Shown: positions 9,224-15,915 of the stretch, in pieces
How the letters are laid out: every line of letters starts with the position of its first letter
Numbering within the stretch: the stretch's first letter is position 1
Source of the DNA: JBDTVS01 sp040007095
GTDB taxonomy: Bacteria; Acidobacteriota; Vicinamibacteria; Vicinamibacterales; CAVVIG01
Length of the DNA stretch: 64,000 nucleotides
Assembly: GCA_040007095.1 (NCBI GenBank)
Contig: JBDTVS010000070.1
Span: 1 to 64,000, forward strand
Direction: 5' to 3'
Position numbers and translations under genes: made by a program
The notes under the pieces: model-generated
Told to the model about the DNA's origin: nothing
The model's database searches: none
The model's input: the letters and a program-made list of their open reading frames with translations, nothing else

Positions 9224-10054
9224 TCACTCTTTCGTGCCCGACGCCAGCACGACCGGCATCGGAATGGCGATGCCATCACCCTGGGCATACTGCTGCAACT
9301 CGTCCAGCACTGCACGGCGAATCGCGGCGAGGGCGTCTGGCGTCTGCGCCTGAAGTGCGGCCGAGGTGCGCACACCGCCGTGCAGCGCCGCTTCGAACAA
9401 CGCCTCGCCTGACGGCAGCCGCCAGACGAGCGGAAGCTTGCGAACGGCGAGCCCCGTGAAGCCCGCGCGCGACAACGCGCCGACACATTCGTCGGCGTCG
9501 CTGAATCGGAAAAACGGCGGACCGTCGGGCAGGCCCACCTTCGTCCGCCCATGCGTCTCCATCGAGCGCAGGACGACGCCGAAGCCGACCGCTTCCTCCG
9601 GGCGCGCCCAGACGGTGAACCCGTACCGGCCTCCAGGTACCAGCACGCGGAAGGCTTCGTGAATCGCCGCGTCGGGCCGAGCCAGGTGCAGCAATCCGAA
9701 GTTCATGACCACGGCGTCAAAGCGGCCAGCTTCGAAGAGAAGCGCTTCGGCGTCTCCTTCCTCGAAGGTGACGGTTGGATACCGCCGTCGGGCTTCGTCC
9801 ACCATCGAGCGCGAGAAGTCGAGACCGACGACCCTGGCGCCGCGCGCCGCGGCCGCGGCGGCCACATAGCCAGGCCCGCTCGCCACGTCGAGCAGACGCG
9901 TGCCGGACGCGATCGTCACGACGTCCAGCAGCGGCTCGGTCGCCTGTGCCGTCAGCGTGCCGAAGGTGGAGACATAATGCTCGGCTGCCCGCTGCCAGCC
10001 GGCATGCTCGAAATCGTGAAACGCCCTGGAATCGTTCGCTGGTTCAAAGGTCAT
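9224..10054 (-). CDS. Class I SAM-dependent methyltransferase
   Basis: A 276-residue cytoplasmic enzyme with the Rossmann motif I L-L-D-V-A-S-G-P-G-Y, acidic motif II V-V-G-L-D-F-S-R-S-M, E-E-G-D-A-E-A-L as motif III, and the post-core F-R-V-L-V-P-G-G-R-Y-G-F-T-V-W. This matches the UbiE/ArsM-like Methyltransf_11 group. The substrate cannot be predicted. The gene is followed after 1 bp by the DinB-family gene. It is divergent from the OYE gene, with 68 bp between the starts. Confidence 0.85.
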   Translation of the reverse strand: MTFEPANDSRAFHDFEHAGWQRAAEHYVSTFGTLTAQATEPLLDVVTIASGTRLLDVASGPGYVAAAAAARGARVVGLDFSRSMVDEARRRYPTVTFEEGDAEALLFEAGRFDAVVMNFGLLHLARPDAAIHEAFRVLVPGGRYGFTVWARPEEAVGFGVVLRSMETHGRTKVGLPDGPPFFRFSDADECVGALSRAGFTGLAVRKLPLVWRLPSGEALFEAALHGGVRTSAALQAQTPDALAAIRRAVLDELQQYAQGDGIAIPMPVVLASGTKE

Positions 10055-10122
10055 GTGGGTGTGCGTTGGGGGATCGTGTGGGTTGACGGTCAGAGTGGTG
10101 AGGTCATATAGAATCGGCGCGG

Positions 10123-11229
10123 ATGCCGCGCTCCGTCGAACAGCTCTTCACGCCGTTCACCCTCAAACGGCTCAAATTGCCGAACCGGATCGTCATGGCT
10201 CCCATGACCCGGGCATTTTCTCCCGGCGGTGTGCCCGGACCCGACGTCGCGGCGTATTACCGTCGCAGAGCCGAGCGCTCGGTCGGCTTGATTATTACCG
10301 AGGGGACGGTCGTTCCACACCCCGCGTCCTCGATGAACCCGGCCGTACCCCATTTCTTCGGGGACGCGGCGCTGGCTGGTTGGGCACGGGCCCTCGCAGA
10401 GGTCCACGACGCGGGCGGAAGGATCATGCCCCAGTTGTGGCACGTGGGCACGTTTCATAAGCGTGGATCCGAGCCGAACCCCGATGCCGCGCCGTTCGGA
10501 CCGTCCGGTCTCGCCAAACCGGGGGAAAAAGTCGCCGAGCCCCCGAGCGAGGCAGACATCGCCGCTGTCATCGAGGCCTACGGACAGGCGGCGGCGAACG
10601 CCCGCCGGCTGGGGTTCGACGGACTCGAACTCCACGGCGCCCATGGCTACCTCATCGACCAGTTTTTCTGGGCCGGGACCAACCAGCGCACCGATCAGTA
10701 CGGCGGGAGCCTCGTCGCTCGCCTGCGTTTTGGTGTCGAAGTCGTCGCCGCGTGCCGGCGCGCCGTCGGACCGGATTTCCCGATCGTCCTCCGATATTCG
10801 CAGTGGAAGCTGCAGGACTTCAACGCAAGGCTGGCGGAGACGCCCGCAGAACTGGCGACGTTCCTGAGTCCGCTCGTCGATGCCGGCGTCGACGTCTTCC
10901 ATTGCTCCACTCGCCGGTTCTGGCAGCCCGCCTTCGACGGGTCTGATCTCACGCTGGCCGGGTGGACGAAAAAGCTCACCGGTCAGCCGGTGATTGCCGT
11001 GGGATCGATCGGGCTCGACAACGATTTCGTCGCCGGCCTGCTCGAGCGCCAGACCGGTCACAACAGTGGTCTCGACCGGTTGGTGCAGATGATCGACGAA
11101 GGCGAGGCCGATCTCGTGGCGATCGGCCGGGCGCTGCTGGTCGATCCCGCCTGGGCAGCAAAAGTTCGCGATGGGCTCACGGAAGAGCTCGTCCCCTTCA
11201 CACACGACGCCACGAAAACGTTGTCCTAG
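10123..11229 (+). CDS. Old-yellow-enzyme family NADH:flavin oxidoreductase
   Basis: A 368-residue FMN-binding TIM barrel. It begins L-F-T-P-F-T-L-K-R-L-K-L-P-N-R-I-V-M-A-P-M-T-R and carries Q-L-W-H-V-G, then G-F-D-G-L-E-L-H-G-A-H-G-Y-L-I-D-Q-F-F (substrate-side His in L-H-G-A-H-G), N-Q-R-T-D-Q-Y-G-G-S, and a C-terminal phosphate-binding G-S-I-G-L / A-I-G-R-A-L-L-V-D-P. No Fe-S motif or NAD-binding second domain is present, so it belongs to the single-domain OYE class that reduces activated alkenes. The natural substrate is unknown. It ends 2 bp before a truncated MBL gene. Confidence 0.9.
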   Translation: MPRSVEQLFTPFTLKRLKLPNRIVMAPMTRAFSPGGVPGPDVAAYYRRRAERSVGLIITEGTVVPHPASSMNPAVPHFFGDAALAGWARALAEVHDAGGRIMPQLWHVGTFHKRGSEPNPDAAPFGPSGLAKPGEKVAEPPSEADIAAVIEAYGQAAANARRLGFDGLELHGAHGYLIDQFFWAGTNQRTDQYGGSLVARLRFGVEVVAACRRAVGPDFPIVLRYSQWKLQDFNARLAETPAELATFLSPLVDAGVDVFHCSTRRFWQPAFDGSDLTLAGWTKKLTGQPVIAVGSIGLDNDFVAGLLERQTGHNSGLDRLVQMIDEGEADLVAIGRALLVDPAWAAKVRDGLTEELVPFTHDATKTLS

Positions 11230-11231
11230 GC

Positions 11232-11552
11232 ATGCCGGTCATCGACTACGCCGACGGAGGCAGCGCTGTAGAATTCGTCAAGACGCTGAACACCCTGATG
11301 GCGATCGACTTCGACGCCGTGATTCCCGGGCACGGGCGCATCCTGACGAAGGCCGACGTGCGCGCGTACATCCCGAAGCTCGAGACCATGAACCGGCGCA
11401 TGGCGGAGCTGGTCGCCAGGCGCGTGCCCAGGGATCAGCTCCAGGCGCAGCTGAAGCTCGACGATCTTGGCTGGGCGCGGACGGTCAGCACCGGCACGTT
11501 CATACGCAGCATCGGTCAGTACTACGACGAAATCGCGGGAGTCACACCATGA
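11232..11552 (+). pseudogene. Beheaded MBL-fold hydrolase, C-terminal third only
   Basis: The 106-residue frame matches the last third of the MBL hydrolase at 4249-5199: D-Y-A-D-G-G-S-A-V-E-F, F-D-A-V-I-P-G-H-G-R-I-L-T-K-A-D-V and the L-E-T-M-N-R-R-M-A-E-L helix all have counterparts there. The HxHxDH metal site and the first 200 residues are missing. The frame begins with an ATG 2 bp after the OYE stop and ends in an ATGA overlap with the cyclase. A deletion probably joined the OYE gene to the tail of an MBL gene. It may still be translated for coupling, but cannot be an active hydrolase. Confidence 0.75.
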
Positions 11553-12568
11553 GCAGCAGAATGTTACTGGCGGCCGGCGGCTTCATCGCGCTGGCGGCCA
11601 CGGCGGGAATCACCGTCTCCACACAGCAGGCACGGCCGGCGTCGGCCGGACGCGAGCGCCCCCCGATCACAAAGGCGCAGGGGGAACGCTGGAACACCGA
11701 ACTCTCCAACTGGGGCCGCTGGGGCAAGGACGATCAACTCGGCGCGCTGAACCTCGTCACCGTGGAGAAACGCCGGCAGGCCATGGCGCTCGCCAAGACC
11801 GGAACGGTGGTGTCGTTGGAACGTCCGGTGGCACTGTCGCCCAAACCCGACGCCACCAAAGCCGATGGCAAGCCGCACGGGATCTCGTTCTACGAGATTC
11901 GCTTCAAGACGTTTCCGGCCGACGATCCTCAGGGCAACCCCGGCTTCAGCAGCGATGTCCAGGAGTTCCACGTCCACGGCGGCATGACCCATCTCGACGC
12001 GCTCTGCCACGACAGCGACGGCCACGGCTCGCTGTACAACGGCTATCGGCTCGCCGAGACCTTCAGCGAGACGGTCGGGTGCACGAAGCTCGGCCTCGAC
12101 AATCTGAAAGAGGGGATCGTGACGCGCGGCGTGCTGATCGACATGACGCGCCTCTCCGGAACGCATGAGCCTGGCGCGCGCGCCTACCCGGAAGATATCG
12201 AGGCGTGGGAGAAGCAAACAGGGCTGACAGTGTCGCCCGGAGACGCACTGTTCGTCTACAGCCCCGCGCCCGCCGCGGGTCGTGGCGCACCAGGCGGGAG
12301 CGGCGGCTTCGATCTGTCGGTGTTGCCCTGGTTCAAGACGAGAGGCGTCGCGGTGACGAGCAACGTGCGGCCGCTTGCCGACGATCGCCACGCGGATCAT
12401 CGCATCGTGCTGTCGTCGATGGGCGTCTACCTGCTCGACGGCGTCGTCCTCGACCAACTGGCGCAAACGGCGGCGCGATTGAATCGGTGGGAATTCATGT
12501 TGGTGGTCGCGCCGCTGCGCGTGCCGGGCAGCACCGGCTCACCGGTGAACCCGCTGGCCATGTTCTAG
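11549..12568 (+). CDS. Secreted cyclase-family (kynurenine formamidase-like) hydrolase
   Basis: A 339-residue protein with a signal peptide (residues 1-25). It carries the cyclase-family metal motif: F-H-V-H-G-G-M-T-H-L-D-A-L-C-H, the H-G-G-x-T-H-x-D pattern of PF04199. This is followed by G-V-L-I-D-M-T-R-L and G-D-A-L-F-V-Y. Family members are Mn or Zn hydrolases that open amides, lactones or cyclic compounds. The size and the leader resemble the long secreted subgroup rather than KynB (about 210 residues). The ATG overlaps the TGA of the truncated MBL frame (ATGA), so translation is coupled. Confidence 0.85.
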   Translation: MSSRMLLAAGGFIALAATAGITVSTQQARPASAGRERPPITKAQGERWNTELSNWGRWGKDDQLGALNLVTVEKRRQAMALAKTGTVVSLERPVALSPKPDATKADGKPHGISFYEIRFKTFPADDPQGNPGFSSDVQEFHVHGGMTHLDALCHDSDGHGSLYNGYRLAETFSETVGCTKLGLDNLKEGIVTRGVLIDMTRLSGTHEPGARAYPEDIEAWEKQTGLTVSPGDALFVYSPAPAAGRGAPGGSGGFDLSVLPWFKTRGVAVTSNVRPLADDRHADHRIVLSSMGVYLLDGVVLDQLAQTAARLNRWEFMLVVAPLRVPGSTGSPVNPLAMF

Positions 12569-12603
12569 CGGGCCTCCGGCCCCGCAAGGGCCTCGGCCCG
12601 CTA
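12566..12603 (+). terminator. Nested hairpin directly after the cyclase gene
   Basis: TAGCGGGCC (12566-12574, including the stop codon) pairs with GGCCCGCTA (12595-12603), and inside it GGCCC (12578-12582) pairs with GGGCC (12588-12592). No T-tract follows, so it may act as a Rho-dependent or partial terminator, or as an mRNA 3'-end stabiliser before the cupin gene. Confidence 0.55.
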
Positions 12604-12642
12604 TAGTTCACTTGCGAGCCCCCAAGGGTTTAGGAGTAGCCC

Positions 12643-13143
12643 ATGTCTCCACTGGTGAAATGCTCGATCGTCGCGGTCGCGTTGGTGGTCGGGATCGCCG
12701 GCGAGCGACCTGTTGCTGGTCAGGGCTCCGCGCAGCAACGCGTGACGCCTGCGGAAGTGAAATGGCCGGCGGCTGCGGCGTCGCTAGTCGGCACTTCTGG
12801 AGCACCGGGGATTCAAACTGTCGTGCTCAAGGGCGATCCCACCAAGGCGGGACTCTACACGCTGCTGCTCCGCGTGGGTCCGAACACGAAGATCGAATCG
12901 CACGCGCATCCCGACGATCGCGTCGCCACCGTGATCAGCGGCACCTGGTACTTCGGGTACGGGCGCGCGTTCGATGAGAAAGCGCTGAAGGCTCTGCCGC
13001 CCGGCAGTTTCTACACCGAGCCGCCTGCCATGGATCACTTCGCCATGACCAGGGGCGAAAGCGTCGTCATTCAAATCAGCGGCAGCGGACCGTCGGGCAC
13101 GACGTACGTCGTTCCCAGCAACGATCCGGCGAAGAATCGCTGA
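12643..13143 (+). CDS. Secreted cupin-domain protein
   Basis: A 166-residue protein with a signal peptide (residues 1-27, ending V-A-G-Q). The cupin motif 1 is visible in S-H-A-H-P-D-D-R-V-A-T-V-I-S-G-T-W-Y-F-G-Y-G, and motif 2 in P-P-A-M-D-H-F-A-M. The histidines and the Asp/Glu between them would bind a metal. Small secreted cupins of this kind have no assigned reaction. The ATG follows GGAGTAG. The gene lies 74 bp after the cyclase across a strong hairpin and may be co-transcribed with it. Confidence 0.82.
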   Translation: MSPLVKCSIVAVALVVGIAGERPVAGQGSAQQRVTPAEVKWPAAAASLVGTSGAPGIQTVVLKGDPTKAGLYTLLLRVGPNTKIESHAHPDDRVATVISGTWYFGYGRAFDEKALKALPPGSFYTEPPAMDHFAMTRGESVVIQISGSGPSGTTYVVPSNDPAKNR

Positions 13144-13737
13144 GGGCCCTTTCAGACAGATTTGACGCCTGACGTCAGTTTGGGCTGACGAAACGACATT
13201 ATTGTCTGCGCTGACACCGGTGCCGGCCAGATTGAACGGCCCACCACGCATCCCGCCCGCTGAGGTGGTGCGCCAGACACCACATTATTGTGCTCCCCAT
13301 CCCCTCTGGTTCGACAATTCTGTCAGGCATCGGCCTCGACGTGACTGTGACACCTCTCGGTTTCCTCAGCAAATCTGCTCTTCCTTTGTGCGCAGAGACG
13401 CCGACAGTGGCAGCTGTTTTGCCGAAGCAGCCGTCAATGTCACGGGCACGAAACCACGAGAGACGCTTCAGACCGCCGACGGTGCTCTCGAGGTTTTGTG
13501 CCGCGTGGATCATCCTGCTCGCCGCGTCGCCCTTCACGGCGCCGTTCGCCATCTGCCACGCCAATATGTGATTCACGGCTACGAACCAACCCCGGCGATC
13601 GTCCTCAAGCCGTCGAGGGAGGCGATGATCGCCGCGCCGCAGACGGAAGGGGCGCGCTGACACGCGAAGCTTCGCGGGCGCCGGTCCCCGGCGCCCGCGA
13701 GGGCTTTTGCGTGTTACGCTTTCTCCCGCAGTGAACC
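13144..13737. other. Gene-free interval of about 600 bp with short repeats
   Basis: No convincing gene was found on either strand; the longest frames give compositionally biased translations without motifs. ACATTATTGT occurs twice, near 13195 and 13284, about 90 bp apart, and the first copy is preceded by a TGACGTCA palindrome. A strong GC hairpin closes the interval. It may be a decayed insertion or a long regulatory leader. Confidence 0.5.
13674..13708 (+). terminator. Intrinsic-terminator-like hairpin
   Basis: An 11-bp GC stem, GCGGGCGCCGG (13674-13684), pairs with CCGGCGCCCGC (13688-13698) around a 3-base loop. GAGGGCTTTT follows. The T-run is short, but stem strength and position, 30 bp before the permease start, fit a terminator of upstream transcription or a leader attenuator. 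Confidence 0.6.
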
Positions 13738-15693
13738 TTGGCGTACACGCAACGCATTCCTAAGCAGAACCGCGCCGCCCTTCAGCCGCCTCCCTTGCGG
13801 CCGCGGCTCGCTCATTGGTTTTTCGAAGGCGCGCGGGAGCACGCGGCCCCGCACGCACGCCCGCACACGACCGAATGGTGGAAAGTCATGTGCCTGACCG
13901 GCGTCGACTACTTCTCGACGCTCGCCTACCAGCCAAGCATCGCCTTCATCGCGGCGGGTGTCCTTTCTCCCGTCGCCACGTTCGTCCTGATCACACTCAC
14001 GCTGCTCGGCGCTCTGCCGATGTACAGCCGCATCGCCACCATGAGCCCGCACGGCCAGGGCAGCATCCTGATGCTCGAGGACCTGTTTCCCAAGTGGGCC
14101 GGCAAGGTCTTCGTCTTGTGTCTGCTCGGCTTTGCGGCGACAGACTTCGTCATCACGATCACGCTGTCGGCGGCCGATGCGACGGCGCACCTGGTCGAGA
14201 ATCCATTCACGCCGCAGTGGCTCGATCACCCGATGCTGATCACGCTGCTGCTGCTGTTCGTGCTGGGCTGTGTCTTTCTCCGCGGCTTTGGCGAAGCCAT
14301 CTCGCTGGCCGTGGTGCTGGTGGTCACCTATCTGTGTTTCAACCTCGTGGTCATTGGCGTCAGCCTGCACCACATCTGGGCGCACCCCGAACTGCTGGTC
14401 AACTGGAGGAACGTCCTCTTCGCGCAGCACGCGAACCCCGTGACGATGCTGCTGATGGCGATGCTGCTGTTCCCAAAGCTGGCGCTCGGTCTGTCGGGAT
14501 TCGAGACCGGTGTCGCCGTGATGCCGCTCGTGCGCGGCGACGACACCGACACCGAGCAGGCGCCGCTCGGGCGGATCAGGAACACCAAGAAATTGCTCGC
14601 CACGGCGGCGCTGATCATGAGCGTGATGCTGATGGGCAGCAGCCTGGTCACGGCCGTGATCATTCCAGCCAGCGAGTTCCAGCCGCGCCAGGCGGCCGAC
14701 GGTCGAGCGCTCGCCTACCTGGCGCACGAGCTGATCGGGAACGGCTTCGGCACGGCGTACGACATCGCGACGATTGCCATCCTCTGGTTCGCGGGGGCTT
14801 CCGCGATGGCCGGGCTGCTGAACCTCGTGCCGCGCTATCTGCCCCGATACGGCATGGCGCCCGAATGGGCGCGCGCGACCCGGCCGCTCGTCGCGCTCTT
14901 CACCGGCATCACCTTTCTCGTCACCATCATCTTCGACGCCAACGTCGATGCCCAGGGCGGGGCGTACGCGACCGGCGTGCTGGTGCTCATGAGCTCGGCC
15001 GCCCTGGCCGTCGCGATCATGGCGTGGCGACAGCGGCGCCACTACGTCGCCTTCGCGGCGATCACCATGGTGTTTGTCTACACCACCGTGACCAACATTT
15101 TCGAGCGTCCCGAGGGAATCAAGATCGCCTCGGTCTTCATCCTGATCATCATCCTGACATCACTCGTCTCGCGCGCGTTGCGATCCACCGAGCTTCGAGT
15201 CCGCGGCATCGTCGCGGACGAACTGGCGTCGAGATTCATCGCCGCGGCCGCGAGCCCGGGCCAGCTCGTCCGGATCATCGCGAACCGGCCCCGCACCGGG
15301 GCGCCTCAGGAGTACGCACAGAAGCTACGTGAAGCGAGCGACTCCCATCACATCCCGGCCGGCGATCCGGTGCTGTTTCTCGAGATCCGCCCAGGCGACG
15401 CTTCCCAGTTCAGCGAAGTGCTGAAGGTGCAGGGCGTCGAGATCGCGGGCTATCGTGTGCTCCGATGCCAGAGTCCGGCGATTCCCAACGCGATTGCGGC
15501 GCTGCTCCTCTACATCCGCGACGAAACCGGTCAGATTCCTCACGTCTATTTCGGATGGACCGAGGGAAACCCCATCACCTATCTGTTGAAGTTCCTGGCT
15601 TTTGGCGAAGGCGACACGGCCCCGGTCGCCCGCGAAGTGCTTCGCCAGTCGGAGCACGACCCCCTCAGGCGTCCCCGCGTGCACGTCGGATAA
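13738..15693 (+). CDS. APC-superfamily permease with cytosolic C-terminal domain
   Basis: A 651-residue membrane protein with about 12 hydrophobic segments between residues 45 and 480. It includes V-D-Y-F-S-T-L-A-Y-Q-P-S-I-A near the first helix and long loops typical of amino-acid/polyamine/organocation permeases. The last 170 residues are soluble. No ligand-binding motif was recognised, so substrate and mode are unknown. A TTG at 13738 opens the frame; residues 1-40 are basic and cytosolic, so a start further inside is possible. The gene sits alone between a terminator-like hairpin and palindromic repeat copy B. Confidence 0.75.
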   Translation: MAYTQRIPKQNRAALQPPPLRPRLAHWFFEGAREHAAPHARPHTTEWWKVMCLTGVDYFSTLAYQPSIAFIAAGVLSPVATFVLITLTLLGALPMYSRIATMSPHGQGSILMLEDLFPKWAGKVFVLCLLGFAATDFVITITLSAADATAHLVENPFTPQWLDHPMLITLLLLFVLGCVFLRGFGEAISLAVVLVVTYLCFNLVVIGVSLHHIWAHPELLVNWRNVLFAQHANPVTMLLMAMLLFPKLALGLSGFETGVAVMPLVRGDDTDTEQAPLGRIRNTKKLLATAALIMSVMLMGSSLVTAVIIPASEFQPRQAADGRALAYLAHELIGNGFGTAYDIATIAILWFAGASAMAGLLNLVPRYLPRYGMAPEWARATRPLVALFTGITFLVTIIFDANVDAQGGAYATGVLVLMSSAALAVAIMAWRQRRHYVAFAAITMVFVYTTVTNIFERPEGIKIASVFILIIILTSLVSRALRSTELRVRGIVADELASRFIAAAASPGQLVRIIANRPRTGAPQEYAQKLREASDSHHIPAGDPVLFLEIRPGDASQFSEVLKVQGVEIAGYRVLRCQSPAIPNAIAALLLYIRDETGQIPHVYFGWTEGNPITYLLKFLAFGEGDTAPVAREVLRQSEHDPLRRPRVHVG

Positions 15694-15757
15694 CAGTCAG
15701 GGCCCTACCTGCCCCACCTGCCCTTCAGGTAAAGTTGCCCTATGCCTCGACACTCAA

Positions 15758-15915
15758 CAGCCCGTGGAGAAAGTCTGGCGTCGCACCGAGACGGGCGAGG
15801 CGCCCCGCCGGCAAGGCGCGACGACCGAGAATACCGGGAGTATTTGAGCGAGGAGCAACGCAGCCGCCGGGGATGCATCGCCCGTCGAATGCCGCCAGCC
15901 TCTCTCCACGGGCTG
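15758..15915. repeat. Full-length palindromic element, copy B
   Basis: This is the same 158-bp element as at 109-266 but in reverse orientation. CAGCCCGTGG (15758-15767) pairs with CCACGGGCTG (15906-15915), and AATAC (15830-15834) pairs with GTATT (15840-15844) at the exact centre. Long blocks such as GTCGCACCGAG, GAGAATACCG, AGTATTTGAGCG and GAGCAACGC agree with the complement of copy A. The arms differ from copy A mostly in a pairing-preserving way. It lies 5' of, and partly inside, the M16 peptidase gene. Confidence 0.85.

Noticed and set aside
8620..9552. A 310-residue single protein covering the DinB region
   Set aside because: The first 110 residues overlap the methyltransferase in another frame and have no DinB similarity. 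The ATG at 9222 starts the conserved domain.
13199..13663. Overlapping frames of about 150 codons on both strands in the 13.2-13.7 kb gap
   Set aside because: Neither has a ribosome site, leader, domain or conserved-looking motif, and both are explained by GC-rich frame openness. The interval is reported as gene-free.
15742..15888. Start of the M16 peptidase at the upstream ATG (15742)
   Set aside because: The additional 49 residues are a translation of the palindromic element and precede the signal peptide, so export would be lost.
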